In this document: positions 1 to 18,000 of the stretch, in pieces
Position numbering within the stretch: position 1 is the stretch's first letter
Layout: every line of letters begins with the position of its first letter
NCBI RefSeq assembly: GCF_030272615.1
Contig: NC_081411.1
Coordinates: 182,612,977-182,676,976 of the forward strand
Length of the DNA stretch: 64,000 nt
Reading direction: 5' to 3'
Source: Cryptomeria japonica
Taxonomy: Eukaryota; Streptophyta; Pinopsida; Cupressales; Cupressaceae
Program-made: the position numbers and the translations under genes
The notes under the pieces: model-generated
Seen by the model: the letters and a program-made list of their open reading frames with translations, nothing else
Told to the model about the DNA's origin: nothing
Databases searched by the model: none

Positions 1-2418
1 GACATCATGTTTGCATCCATGGTGATAGGGTATAATATTTACTACTCTAGTCGAATGAAATCTGTCTCTGGTACTGCAGTTTATGTTGCATATGATTTAT
101 TAAGGGAGGATAAGAAGTATGATCTTTGTGAGTTACCTTGGAGTGAGCTTATTAAGAACTTGAAGAAAATCAAAGAGAACAAGAAGCACCCTTCAAGTAT
201 GGTACCCTAATTCTATGCATATTCTTCTATTTCAACAATGATATTCTAAGAGTTGGTCCCATATTATGGGCATTTGATAAGCCAGTGAGAGTGCAAATTT
301 GAGAGTATCTATATATCTCTTGTGACTCTAAAGCCTAAAACAAGAATCTATGGGGTTATTTCAAGAACTTTTAGGAGGAGATGCATGAGATGGAGAGAAT
401 CCCTAAAACCATTATGGAGAAATATTTAGACACCATCTGTTTCATGGTTCGCACCGACAAATGGTTGATGGAAGTGGTGGAGCCTCAAATTCCATGGATT
501 CTACCAATGGGCTATGAGGTTGATGATCAGATTTTGGAGCTATATGCTAAACATTTGTTGAGTCAACCGGTGGACCCCAATGAAGAAAGGTTCAAAACCT
601 ACAAGGAGAAGAGCCTAAAACTACATCAGTAGTTCAATAAACTAGTCATTCGAAACAAATTTTAGAAAGAGATTGAAGATTTTGCAGAAAGTATAGGGAT
701 AACCAAGGAAGTTGTTAGAAAAGATAGAGAAGAGAATATCCTTTCTGAGGAGAAAAATGTAAATAAAGCAGCCAATTCAGAAGCACCTAAGGCAAAGGCA
801 AGGCAAACCAAAAATTTTGCTCCTTCCTCCGGTACTGCTAAGCCCACAAGCAAGCCCAAATCCTTATTTAAGCCATCTGGTGGTGTGCAAAAGAGAAAAT
901 GAGTCACATTTGTGGTGGTTGATGAAGAAGAAATTGAATCAGATGAAGCTATCAAGAAGCTTAAGGCAAAAGGAGTCAAAGCCACCAAATTCACTAAGGG
1001 AAAACCATCCAGTGGTCTGAAAACTGGTAAGAAATCTAAGTCATCCAAACTTGGTGAAGCTTTATAGAAAGGAAAAATAGAAGTTAAAAATCCTATATCT
1101 TTGAGTGAGATTATCAATGAGACTGTGAAGAATGGAAACCTAAGGCCGTTATCTGAGTACAGATGATGATAAAAGCAAGCATGATAGTCCTTCAGTGGAT
1201 GCAGGCAATCATTCAGTTTTTGTGAAGCAAGAAGATGAAGAGAAGAGTGATGATAAGGAGAAAGTAGAGGTCAAGGTGAAGGTTGAGGCAGAAGCGAGAG
1301 ACACTACAAAACTAGTGAAGGGAAAGAAGATAATTGATGATCCAAAATTTATGCAGGGTCTTATCAATCTCACCTTGTTATCTCCCTTTCAAATGCTTGA
1401 AATTGAATCTTTTTCCCAAGCCACTACTATTGACGATATTTTAAAATCTAATACTAAGGATAGTGAGTTGCTAACCCTAGCAACCAAAATTTCAGAGAAG
1501 TTGATGCCCTCATTTCACTAAGATTCATTTGACACTCCATCTGGGTAATTAAGAAGTTTGATAACTGTGTAGATAAACATTTTGAATTTTTTGGGAAGTA
1601 AGCTAAAGAGAAGGTGCAAAAAGAATTCAATTTAAATTTTATCCAGTCTCTAAAGAAGATGTTTGCTAATGAAAGAGTCACATTAGACTCTTGTGTAAAG
1701 AATATGCAAGATGCATTTCCCAAAGGTGGGAACTTGTACAAATCTCACTTAACACTATCCAATTTCACAGAGGACATTGAGAAGAAGTCTAAGGTACTCA
1801 AGGATCAACTATCAAGCATATCTTAGTCGGTTGATCCTCTGATAGTATCACTAAGCAGTCATGAAAGTCAGGCAATCTCACTTATTTAGAAAATCAAAAT
1901 CCTAAACCATGACTGTGAAAGGATAATAGGTAGATTTGGAGAATTCAGGAGTCACATTACTCCTAAGTTGGACATTATGCTTACTGCCTTGATGGATACA
2001 AAAAATGCATTGACCAAAGGTGATCCGACAGACCTGAAGACAACCGTGGCACAAGCCTATTTATTTCGTCAGTTTATAACTATGTTGGAAAATCTGCAGA
2101 AGGGCTAGGCTAGCCACTTGGACACATTGAAGAATTGCTATGTAGATATCTTTATGTTTTTAAGTTAAGTCTGTATGTCCATATGTATATAGAATTTTTG
2201 GCTTTAATTTTTGGTTTTCGAGACTCTACCTTTTCCATTGATGTCAAAGGGGGAGAGTAGAGGAGTGAAAAATAATGATCTTAGGGGGGTATTCTTTATT
2301 TTTTAATTCTTTGAGATCCGGTGATTATATTTTTAGTTGTAGTGGATTGTATTGTGGTTTTGGTCTGGCACTTGGTCATTTTTCACTAAGTGTTGCCATC
2401 AATACCAAAGGGGGAGAT
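1..2418 (+). pseudogene. Degenerate 3' ORF of a SIRE-like copia element (internal region)
   Basis: Broken open frames run up to the LTR at 2419: 7-210, 381-632 continuing in the same frame past 1100, 1195-1521 and 1614-1826, separated by stops and frame changes. The products are lysine- and glutamate-rich (for example EEKSDDKEKVEVKVKVEAE at 1230-1290) and the last part looks helical. No RT, integrase or RNase H motif is visible. Position between pol (off the window) and the 3' LTR is that of the extra, env-like ORF of SIRE/Maximus-type copia elements; I do not recognise the protein itself. Two purine tracts of the AAAGGGGGAGA type occur near 2247 and 2407, the second directly before the LTR, as expected for polypurine tracts. 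The element continues left of the window. Assignment to an ORF3 is inference from position. Confidence 0.5.
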
Positions 2419-3555
2419 TGTTGGCGAGAGACATTGCATGTATGTTGATATGTTGTAATTTATGACAACTCATATTAGATTTGGCATCCATATTTCATGT
2501 TTTCATCATTATGGAAGATTGATCAAGTATTGGTGAGGTCTAGTGAGTAGATCAATGTATCTGGTAGAGTGTATAGTGTCTTGGTTGGCGAATTATTTTA
2601 GTTGAGTATTTTTCTTTAGGGATTTGTAAGATGTATTGTGGATATTAAATTTACCTTATTCTAGGTTTGTGGCCTCTAGTATTAAGTTTTGTGTCGGTTG
2701 GTAAGGTCCAGTAGATTGGTTTTTCGTAAAGTCAGTGGTAACGTGTGGAAATGCATTATGCAGATCTTGCGGATCAATTTTGTGGAGTGTTTATGTGTTC
2801 AAGGTTGATGCTCCAACATGTGGAAAGCACGTGGACATTTTTTTTGGTCTGCATGATTTGTTTTAATTGATTTCAGCCAACTTTGGTTACACGTTTTAGT
2901 TGCATGTTATGTCATATTTTTGGGCAGACATGAAATAGATCTAATTTGATGTTGCAGATATATTAGACTGATTGATTTGATCATTTTAGTGATTGATGAA
3001 AGTGTGGAAAATGTCTATGAGAAATTGTGCATAATTTCAAGTCCATAGTTGAAAGATTTGTGCTCTGGTATAATACAGAATATCAGAACATAGCAGAGTA
3101 GTACAGTTGAGAAAGATACAATATTTTATGCTTAATTGGAACTATTCTAGACATTTTTAGATGTTATTTCATAGCTCATTTTCATGAATGTTACCTTTTT
3201 AACTCTTTTGTAAGGAAGTGAGCCTTAATTAAAGGTTGTAGTCTTTTTGGGTTTCTTATTTGAGTACTAAGATCTAGGTAGTGTGCCTAAATGCATGTGC
3301 ATTCCTATATAACATATACAGATACTTTTAACAGAGTATCATTTTACTGTGGGTAGGATCCTATCATGGTTTTTCCCTTGACTTGGTTTTCCATGTAAAA
3401 AATCTTTTGTTATGGTGGTGCTTTTGTGTGTATTGTGCTTTTTTTTATTCCTCTTAATCATATGCATTAAGTGGATTAAAGGACAAATTAATAAGATCAA
3501 AATTTGTAGAACATTGTTTCACCCTCCCCCCTCTCAGTGTTCATTGATTTCAATA
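2419..3555 (+). repeat. 3' LTR of the SIRE-like copia element
   Basis: Starts TGTTGGCGAG directly after the purine tract AAAGGGGGAGAT and ends near 3555 in TTGATTTCAATA, a decayed form of the usual ...CA end, just after the pyrimidine run CACCCTCCCCCCTCTCAG typical of copia LTR ends. About 1.14 kb. The right boundary is set by the next base, which resumes an RNase H reading frame of a different copia element. The matching 5' LTR lies outside the window. Confidence 0.65.
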
Positions 3556-3990
3556 GGTGATTCACAGGATCACAAGTCCACTTGAGACTATTGCTTTTCA
3601 CTTGGTTTTGGCTCAATTTGTTGGTCGAGCAAGAAGAAGTCTACAATTTCTATTTCATCAATAGAGGCTAAGTATCGAGGGGCTATCAATTCCACCACTA
3701 AAGCTATTTAGCTTTAAAATATTCTCACTATGTTTGGTATTCTAGTTAGAAAGCCTACCATCATCTTTTGTGATAATCAGAGTTCTATACAGATGCCAAG
3801 GAATCGAGTTCATCACTAGATAATGAAACACATTGAGATACATATACACTACATTCAGGTGCTGATTCAGGAAGACATCATTGATCTTAAGTATTATTCT
3901 ACATCATAGCAGACTATGAACATCTTCACCAAACACTTCATCAAAAGCATGTTCCTTCATTTGCGATCTTTGCTTGGGATGCAATAGGTG
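3556..3990 (+). pseudogene. RNase H domain of an older Ty1/copia element (broken)
   Basis: Reading from 3556 gives GDSQDHKST, then CWSSKKKSTISISSIEAKYRG, a WLQ-like segment, IFCDNQSSIQM and a TKHIEIHIH-like block (KHIEIHIHYIQ), which is the conserved order of the copia RNase H domain at the end of pol. It carries in-frame stops (for example after HKST). The frame begins in mid-domain because the SIRE-like element at the left inserted here. The 5' part of this element must lie left of the window. Confidence 0.8.
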
Positions 3991-4176
3991 TCTACTTCAA
4001 GGGGGGCTTCTTAGTCCTTCATTCATTCTCTCTCTATTTGGGGGGAGCATGGCGGGGGCTATTCCTCTTATGAGGGGCTTCTTGTTTTGGGGGGATATCT
4101 ATGTACATGGGTACCTAGCATGACTTCATTTATCGGGACCCATCTCTTCACCCACCTAAGATACACTTAAGGGGGG

Positions 4177-4736
4177 CGTTAGTGTAAGTCTTTTATTTTC
4201 CTTATGTGTGGGGTATCTTCCTTATGTGTAAGGCTTTCTTAGGTTATTAGGAGTGGTTTATATGAGGACATGTGGTGAAATACATCAGCTACATGTGTAA
4301 CTCTCCACCTCACATGAGTAGTTGAGTTACACACCCCCTTTTGGCTTGTTGTGCCACCTCTCATAGCTACTATTTTGTTATTTTCTAAGTGGGTTATAGG
4401 GTAGTTGGGTTTCTCACCCTCTTTCAGCTTTATGTGCCACCTCTTATAACTCCTTTTGTGTTTTCATGTAAGGAACTTATGCCACATGTTTTGGCATTTA
4501 CCAAACCTCCCACCTTTTATGGAGTAGTAGGTAAAACCTCCTAATTTTTATGGAGGTGTGAGTTAATCTTGGATGTGTAAGCTATTTTTTTCTATGCAAT
4601 AAGTACTATACTCTCACCTTTAGCTTCATTTAGCTATTTTGATCTTCGATCATCTATTTCTTGGGGAATTGCATGTGATCTATGACTGACGTCAGTTCCT
4701 AGCTTGGTTATTTCTTCTCATCGAATCTAACATGGC
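4177..4736 (+). repeat. 3' LTR of the older copia element
   Basis: A polypurine tract (ACTTAAGGGGGG, 4165-4176) is followed by CGTTAGTGTAAG, which resembles TGTTGGTGTAAA, the LTR start of the copia element at 37-41 kb. The stretch upstream (TGTACATGGGTACCTA near 4101, GGGACCCATCT near 4136) is also shared with that element's 3' untranslated part. The right end is placed at CTAACA (4731-4736) by the CA rule; no second copy is available to prove it. The first base looks mutated (C for T). Confidence 0.5.
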
Positions 4737-5297
4737 AGATATGTTGTATGAATTTTGTATTTGGATCATGTTTCATATCATTCTTAAGATTTGAGAAATT
4801 GTACTTAAGTTGTGAAAATTTTGTAAAAATATGAGTTTCCATTGGTTGATTTAATTTGATTCCATAGTCATGGAGAACATGATAAAATCAATATTAGGTA
4901 CTAGAGTTGGTTAAGGGAATGGCTCGCAATGTTCCCCTATCCCAAAAAATCAAATGGCATGTAGATAATCATAGGTGGAAAGTCATTTAATCAAGTGATA
5001 ATTAATAAAAAACATGTATAATAAAATAATGAAGATAATTGATGCCCCTTGAATGCATTGAATGCTCATGAAGGCCAAGGATTAAAAGTAAAGACATTCC
5101 TTCTTGTGGAGTGTTAACTCATGTATGATCAAACATCCTCATCTGTATGAGATGGTACTAGGTTTTCTACATGATGACTTTCTCTAATGACAACTCTGTC
5201 ATTCAAGTCCTAGTCTAGCTTGAGTAGAACCTGAGAGATGTTGTATTTTTTCACTTTTGGTGTTTATTCTATGTTATTGCATGATATTTATATTTTT
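4737..5297. other. AT-rich spacer, nothing recognised
   Basis: I see no reading frame, tRNA-like fold or repeat boundary between the copia LTR and the start of gypsy copy A. Confidence 0.5.
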
Positions 5298-7560
5298 TGA
5301 TTGGTGTGTGTGTAAGACTATCGCCCCTTGTGTATTTCATAATTGTTGGTCTCTTGTGACTATTTCCATAGTGTGGTGGGTTGGATCTATGGATTTCACA
5401 TGGTTGTGTGGCATGTAAAAACACCATTGGGGATTGGAGGCTTTGGCACTTGTGTCAACAATGGATTCTACCTACTAATTTTTTCTTTCATGCTTTGAAA
5501 TTTATTTCTATAACTGCAAATGCATAATTCAAGGATCTTATGTCTTATGTAATTTTAATTATTGTATATTAGATCTCCTTTAAGAAGGAATTATAATTAA
5601 ATGTAGATGAGAAGAATAGTATATTTTACATGCCATGGTATTTCTACCAAACACAAGTAATATTTCATCTTTCCTTCCATTTTGAATGCTTCATTATGGT
5701 TAAAAAAAATTAGGAATAATATTTTGGACTCTAAAAAAATATAGATTTGTTAGAGACATCTTTGTGGGTATTTTTGAACCTCCACGTCCTCTTCCTAGCT
5801 TCTAGTGTCATTCTATGTCATGTTGTGTCATTCTAGGTCTATTATGGGCCATTTGATATGCCTTTGAAAGGTGTGTAAATTTTTTAAAGTGCAATAATTT
5901 ATTATCCTTGCATGATTTACCCTAGGATAGGAATCTAGGATGTTTGTGAGGTCATTACACATCTTCTCATCCTCTCCTCTTGTAGATTGGCAGTGTCTAC
6001 TGTTAAAAATAATAATTTTCCTTCCATCTTACCTAAGTATTATTAGCATTTTCCTATTCATAAGTCTTTGTTAGAACCTCTATCTTAGTCCAATCCATCT
6101 TTTATGTCCTGGAGATCAACCCCTACATTTATAATGCTCACTAGCTAAGATGTTTATGTATTGGAGAGGGCTATAGTGTATGAGTGTTTGTGTCCTATAG
6201 ATTAACACCTATATTAAGGACACTAATTCATTCAGAAGGTTCTAAAATTCTTAAAGGACTCCAACATTTTTTTCTATTGTCGTATTTGGGGGTCCTAGTC
6301 TAATTGGGTGCTATTATCCTCAAATATTTTGTAGAGATCTTTTGGGGCTTTAAATGGAAAAACCTTGTATACAAAAGTTTCTTGGTGGTCCTAGTCATTA
6401 TAGAAAACATTTGTGGTGGTCCATTTATTTTGTTTGAAGTAGTTAAGGTATCTATTGCATCATTTTAGGTGTCTTTGTCCATATGAGGTCAATAGTCACA
6501 CCTAGGACCAAGGAGATAGTTGAGATCATCTATTGAGGTCTTGTAAAGTCTTGAGAAGTCTTGTAAGAGTCCAAAAATATTGGTGGCCAAATATTAAGGT
6601 CTCTCAAGCCTTCCTCTATTATTTGTTGGTATTTTAGAATCAAAGTCTTCCACTTACACACTGTTGATTTGTAAGTGGATGTTGTATGTTCATAGGTTTT
6701 ACTAGTGATGTTTCAATGTTATCTAATATTTATCCTTATGGTTTAAAAAAAAATATTTCATTTTTTTTTGTCCAATATATACTCAAGCGTTAATTGGTAA
6801 GAAATTGCATCTAGTATTAGATCTCATATTCATATGTTAGAAGATATTCTGTATATGTGCTTACCATGTCTAGTGTGCGTGGTGTGTTGTTGTTATGGTG
6901 TTTTATATATATGATGCTTAATCATGCCTTAGTATGGATTTAGATATAATATTTTTTATGGTAAACCATGTAATGATTTCATAATTAAGGATGTCTCCTA
7001 AGGAAAAGGATAGAGGTTGTGTTACTTGACAAAGTGCCCAACATAATCCTAATCAGGGGGCTAATCAGGGTGAGAATTAGGGAGGGTTTCAAGTTGATGG
7101 GATTGGGGTTCCTCAAGTTATTAATCTCCATTACAAAATAATATCTTTTTTGGGGCCTCTAAAGGAGGTATCCTTTGATGAGGAATCCTACCCTTATAAT
7201 TAGTTCAACCAAGATGGTAGAGAAGATCAAGAACATTCTTAGAGCTCTAGTTGTTCAAGAGTAGACCATTGGAGAGATCAAGAGTTTCCACATAGTTTCC
7301 ATAGGCCAATGGTCATTGAGGAAATAATTATTAAAAGACATATTCAACATCTTCTTAGAGCCCATTCATCCCCTTTTGAAGTCTCATTTTGAGGTGTTAA
7401 AGTAGAGACTTGGTCGATAATATTGGTTTGATTCTTTGCTATACATGCCTATGGTAGTAATATCAAGCTTTTTGTGCTACCATACGCTTGAGGGTCTTTT
7501 CTTCCACTCGGTGGAATTAGGAGGACTAAAAGATCCATCTTGAAATCACCTCTATATGCA
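5298..7560 (+). mobile_element. Truncated Ty3/gypsy 5' end (copy A): LTR/leader and start of gag
   Basis: The stretch matches, with many differences, the segment starting at 18,338: both begin TGATTGGTGTGTGTGTAAG, share long colinear blocks, and share a gag start after AATTAAGGAT (ATGTCTCCTAAG at 6988, followed by a Gln/Asn-rich frame). Gag-like words such as LLRAHSS and the later TFHT-like region are broken by stops. Similarity to copy B stops near 7560, so gag is cut off and no protease or RT follows. The LTR-leader boundary is not resolved; no clear primer-binding site was found. Confidence 0.65.
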
Positions 7561-10501
7561 AGATAATGGCTATAATCTACTTTCTTGGAGGGATAATATA
7601 TAAAAACATTGATGTATTACAAAACATTCCTCCACAAAACTACAATAAAGATAATAAATATTTAAATTAAATATGGACCACTCTAGTTGTTGTTTAACTT
7701 GGTATGACTTATAAAAAGCATAATAATCTAAAGGAAAAAGAAAAGAAGAAAACAATCAAGTAACATAAATAACTGAAAATTTTATACCTTTCTTCCTCCC
7801 TTGATTGAACCAAAGTGATGCCCCCTTATCATATGATTTTCTCTTGATTGAACTTAGGATGTGGATAAATATCCAATAGAATAACCTTAGCAAATGGAAT
7901 GGAGAAATTAAAACATAATTCTAAAATGCATCAAGTGATGATGAAGGAAGGGGAGAGACTCCTGTATATAGATTTTTGAATGAAGGGTCAAGGTATTACT
8001 ATGAGATAGATGGTCATTATTGAAGAACAGTGAAAGGATTTAGACTTATAACAAGTTTCAAAAGGTGGTAGCATGTGAAAATATAATTTTGCATGAGAAA
8101 GAGGGAAAGGTGTGCTCACATGTGTGTGAGAACATGCCAAAAAGAAGATTAAAATAAAAAGTGGAGACATAAGTGGAATAGTATCAGAAATAGTTTTGGA
8201 AAGATGACAAATGGAAAAAAGAGGAAAGCACTAGGTGGCTCTACAAGGAAGAGTATCTCACATGTCTGAGCAACTAGTAAAATAATTGGTCAAACAATGA
8301 GGTGGAAGAGGTGATAGTGAAATGTGCATGTAAGAATTTACAAAGTCTTAGAGGACACATGTCATATGACTAAAAGATATGGAATTTGAAGAATTTTAAA
8401 TTGAGGAAAATTTAAATGAGGATTAAGGATATATTACTTAATTAATTAACTAACTTTTATTAATATATATTTAATATTAACCAACCTTTGAAGAAGTAGA
8501 CAAATTAGAATTGATTAAATATTATTTAAAGGATGATAAAATGAAGATAATTAATTAACTATGTTATAATTAATTATTGGGATATGAATGATTAATTAAC
8601 TTAAGAGAAGAAATCTTGTATAATAGTGGTAGCCTTAGGTACCTCCCATAAGGGGTTCCCTTTGTAGTCTCATTTACTTATCTTATATATTAGTATACTA
8701 TTTGGATCCTTTAATAAAATAACATTATTCTTTGATAGGTAATCTCTCTTGTGCTTTCATGAAGTTCCTAAATCTTTAGTAACTACAATCTTCAACCAAA
8801 CTTTGCATGGTATAGAGCATTCCATGCCAACTCTTACATTTAGAAATCTTGCATATAGCATTATATTGATATAAAAATAGTGGTCATATCACATTACTCT
8901 TTTTATTATAACTATATATTCAATAAAAATATATAGTTAAATCAATATTACATGTACATTGTTTATCCTCATTTATCCTCATATATATATATATATAAAA
9001 TCAATTAGTCTTATAAAAATAAATTCAATTAAAATTAAAATCATTCCAAAGTTATAAAAAAATCTATTTTTTTTCTGTTCATATAAATCATCTTCAATAG
9101 AGAGGAGATAATCACCACATGAATAGATAGTCACTTACCCAAAATACAAGGGTAATAAAATGAGACAAAAGCCAATACTAACCTAACTTTAATAATCAAA
9201 TCACTTTTATAATCTTTGTTAATTTTAATGGAAAGAATTTTTTTAAATAAAATTAACATTCACACAAAGAAAAACACTTGAATGTAGATTTACAACTAGA
9301 ATCTTACGGAATTTAAATCAATTGAAAATACAATAGAAGTGTTAAAAGTGGGTCATTTAAAACATTATTTCTTGAAGTAAAATATGATATGCATGAGTCT
9401 CCGTTGGATAAAACATGATTTTATAAAATTATTGATATTTTGTAATCAATATGGATGCATTCAAGGATTAACAAGAATACACAAGTCAGAGATAAAGAAA
9501 AAGTATTCACATTTCTTTTTAGACCATGCAATTTTTTTTCTATTTATAATTGCATTATTGGTGAATCTATTATAGTCAAAGATTTTAGTAGCTATACATT
9601 TCTAGGCTTTCATGGCATCGCAATTAATGAGAGTGAAAAAAAAATATTTTTAAAATTTTTTGATTGAAGGTGTTCAAAATTTTCTATATAGTATATAATA
9701 TAAACAATATTGAATGGGAAAAAATTAATGTTGTATTAAAAAATTATTTTCTTGAATGATTTTAATATAATTTATTTGGTTGTATAAATGTCATGTACAT
9801 GTAAATCTTGTACTAAATGAAGCTAATATAATTTAGAGAAGGCTTGTTTCAGGGGAAGGGATATGAGTTTATAAAAAGACATATATTCATACTATATAAT
9901 TATATTTATTTATTATCATCTACATATTTTATATTTCATTTATTATTTATATTCTTGTATATATTATCTTATCTAAATCAATTCATAATGATAAAATCAT
10001 GGTAATAGTAAAGGCTACATAGTACAAAGTCAATATTGAGTTTATTAAGAAATACTAAAAGATTATTTTTTATCTAACAATGAAGATAATCATCCTCTAG
10101 CTCAAATAATTACTTTGAAGATAAGTAGTTAAAATTAAAACTTGCAATTTATTTTTGTATATTTTTCACAATTCATAGGTAGAAACATTAAAATAGGATA
10201 TTGATATTACAAATTTTACCATCCCTACCTTAATACTACAATAATTTCAAACATATATAAAATGCTCAAGATAAAACTAGTAACAAAACAACAAAATTAG
10301 AAAACAACCAAATAGCCACTGATACACACCCCCCCCCTCTCTCAACTTTTTTATGAATTGCAGATTGGCATGGTTCACAATGTTGTTTTTAAATCGAATA
10401 AATAAACAAAAAATAATTCATTTTTTTAACAAGTGCCTTAATTTAATATTGACATGCATAATTTAATCCTCACAAACATCCATTAATTTACAAATATATT
10501 A
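7561..10501. other. AT-rich intergenic DNA, no gene recognised
   Basis: Only short frames with low-complexity products occur. There are AT runs (8440-8610, 8980-9000) and a C run at 10,328-10,336. This is the 3' flank of the receptor kinase gene on the minus strand. Confidence 0.5.
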
Positions 10502-10597
10502 ACATTAAATACTTTTATTGGTTTCGAACATAGTAGATGTGCAAACCATACATTAAATACTTTTATTGGTTTCAAACATAGTAGATGTGCAAACCAT
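10502..10597 (-). repeat. 48-bp tandem duplication containing candidate poly(A) signals
   Basis: Two adjacent 48-bp copies start at 10,502 and 10,550 and differ at one base (TTTCGAAC versus TTTCAAAC). Each contains CTTTTATTGG, which on the minus strand reads CCAATAAAAG and holds AATAAA. They lie about 90 and 140 bases downstream of the stop codon of the receptor kinase gene, a plausible place for its 3' end. Confidence 0.75.
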
Positions 10598-10654
10598 TTA
10601 TACAGCTTTTGGCTACCTTGTAGTCCTTGCAATAAAGTAGAAGTGTAAGAAGCA

Positions 10655-14920
<4,266 letters not shown>

Positions 14921-15076
14921 GCTGTATTTACCTTGGGGATTCTCTTACAAGCTAGACTTCAAAGTATTTCTCTTCACTGATATATATTTTTCAGAAGGTT
15001 TCCTCGGACGTTTATGGATCATGCGGATCTTACATTGCGCATCTTCTCAATACCTAATTGAAAACAAATATAATAT

Positions 15077-15090
15077 TTATATATAAATAA
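15077..15090 (-). promoter_or_regulatory. Candidate TATA box of the receptor kinase gene
   Basis: TTTATATATAAATA is TATA-like on both strands and lies about 157 bases upstream of the start codon at 14,920 on the minus strand. The surroundings are AT-rich, so this is position plus motif only. Confidence 0.3.
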
Positions 15091-18000
15091 ATAGAAAGGT
15101 ATCAAAGTTAATCTGTGGAAGATTCAATTTATTTATTTATATCTTTTTAATCTCAGTAATTGAGAGTTAGTCATACTTAGTCTAATGATCTAGAGGTTAG
15201 GTTTTTATAGGGAAAGCATATTTATAATCTTTTAGAAGGATGTGGAATGGGCCTCATCAATACCACGAGCAAATCAAGAGTTGAACTCATGATTTAGATT
15301 ATGTGAATCAATTTAGATTATGTGAATCAAGGAGCTAACTTTAATGATTTATTTGAAAAAAATATACTAATCTAGATATTATTAATGTTAAGATGTTTAA
15401 CATGTTAAATAAATATTTTTAATTAGTAAAAGTTTTATTTGTCATTAAAATTCACTTATGTATAAAATTGTACAGATATATACTTTAATAAACATTACCA
15501 TACATTTAAACTCTATTAATCGTTTAGACAAAAACCTCTTTTAATATCCTTTAACCACATTTGAAGAAAATGGTGTTATGGAAAAGAGATTCTTCATAAT
15601 AAAAGTGGTAAATATAAATGAATGTATAATATTCTATAACAATTTTTATAAAATATGATTTAAAATATAAAAATCTCTGCGACTATCAGATTCCAGGTCT
15701 GCCTCGTACCCTACGCATATTCTTCAAACAACTGACACTGGACAACAATTGTTACGTCTTATTCGCCTTACTTTTGCTTTCTGGTTTTGTCTTTTAATAG
15801 AGCAATTATTCAAGACGAACAGTGGCCCACAATTCTTGAAACTTTCAAGATGCATGTCCTTGACCTTCAGAAGGATAAGACTTAAAGCACTGAGCGGCCT
15901 GTAATGATAATTGACAACAAAGAACTCATGTGATCTTCCTGTGAATGGTAGTTGTTACATCTTTATCATTTTTTAATATTGTGGAAGAAAAAGAGTTGCC
16001 TGCCATTGTTTTGAAGGTGATGTTGTCCTTTGGAGTTGAGAGCATTGAAAAATCTCTATAGATGCGTGAATGGCCACGACTTTTTGATAGCACAACTTGC
16101 CAAATTGGTGGTAAGATTTTTAGCTGCCCTTTGGGGACCGCTGGCCTGGTGTCACCCAATAGAGTAAGGGCAATAGGAAGCAATTAACTTCAACGGACCT
16201 TTTTTCAATCATAAAATGAAACTCAATATTATCCATAACTTCAGGTTGATTTTTTCAATCCTAATAAAAATCTTCATAAATGCATATCTCTTCAGCTGAC
16301 AATAAAGTAAAAATTGGTTTTTGTCAGTAAAAATGTTTGGTTATGTTTTCAATTTTATTAATTATTTTTATAAATGAATGTCTTTTGAACTGATGTTAAA
16401 GTCAAGATTCAATTCTATCAATTGGTTATTTTTCAATTATTAATAATAGTTATGAATGCATATCTTTTAAATGACAAGTGAAGATTCATCTCTATCAATA
16501 ATAATATTTGGTTATTTTTTTAATACTAATAATAATTCTTATAAACTATAAACCCTTTAGTTAGTTATAACAATTAAATCAAATTCTTAAATCAATATAA
16601 TGAAAAATAAATAAATAAATCATAATGGTTAAATTTTGTTGTTAAGTAATAGTAGTAATTGCTACCACACAAATCCAATTCATTTATCTATTTAGTCATG
16701 CATTTATAATGACAAAAAAAAAATATTTACTTTTTTATTATTGACTTTCCTTAAGTATTCTAGACCATCACTCTATGAGCATCTAAGTTTATTTGGTCAC
16801 CTTCACCACAAATTGAGTTATTTATCTTTTTTTAAAACTATTAATGTTATTGTTGGAGGCAAACTTTACCTAAGACAAGGTTTGGTGGGGATGCCACTAT
16901 AGATTAAGAAAACTATGTTAGAGCATATGACACTAATTTTGCATTCTTAAATCATTCATGTATCTCCATGTTTCTTAGAAAGTGTTGTTAGGACATGAGA
17001 AGAAACAAATTAACATTTGCATTATACAAAAAATTGGGGAGCTACTAAGCATTTCAAAATTGAAAGATTTGAGTGGCTATGGATTAGACACCCACATTGG
17101 ACTCATATAAATTATATTATTTTATTATCATGTCTATTAGTTGTATATTATTCTAGATGTGAATTTTTGCAAGTGGTTTTTTGCCTCTTATTTTGGGACA
17201 CCATTGGGTTTTCCCTCTCACAAGTTTCTATAAGTTGCAGACATGAGATGGTAGTATTATGTTGAGTTCTTGTAGGTAATAGGGTGCTACTCAGTCCTGA
17301 AGAGAGGAGAGTAGTGAAGGGTATTGTTATATATGTATTTGTAAAACTTAATCTTGTACTTGCCCTCTTCTTCAGGTACAATTTTTTTTTTAAAGGGTTT
17401 CTCCACATAAATTTGATGTCTCTTATGGTTTATTGTTTTTTCTATGAATAATGAATATGTAATAACTTAATCTTAAGCTGGAAATTTATTATTTCTAGAT
17501 TTGAATATTGTAACTTACACTTGTTATTTTGAGATTTGATCTATATATCAATACTTGTATATGATTATTTAGGATTGTGCCTACCACCATTCTTTTTGTA
17601 TTGGCAACTATATGGTGCACTTTATAAGACAGCTATAGTATTATTATATTTTGCATATTATGTTGTTATTTTAGTTGATTATGCTCATGCATCATCATTT
17701 GATTATTCTCATGTTTATGATGTTTGACCTCATTCGAAGAAATTATATGTTTTAGCTATATATATGCATGAGTATCCTTGATGCAGGTTGAGTGATTTAT
17801 GTACAAGACATCGAAATAACCTAGCTCCACAAATCTAAGTGTACTCTGATAGTGGTTAATAGGAAGTATCAAACTAACTAATTATCACTATAGCTTACCC
17901 ACCATACTCAGTTGAGTATGATTTCCCAGATTATAACTAGCCTTATGCCCCAAATACCATGGTGCAGGAGCACATGGAGAAGACCAACATCACCCAAAAA

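Noticed and set aside
662..1117. 151-codon minus-strand frame
   Set aside because: It is antisense to the lysine/glutamate-rich frame of the retroelement; composition (Leu/Phe/Ser) is the expected shadow.
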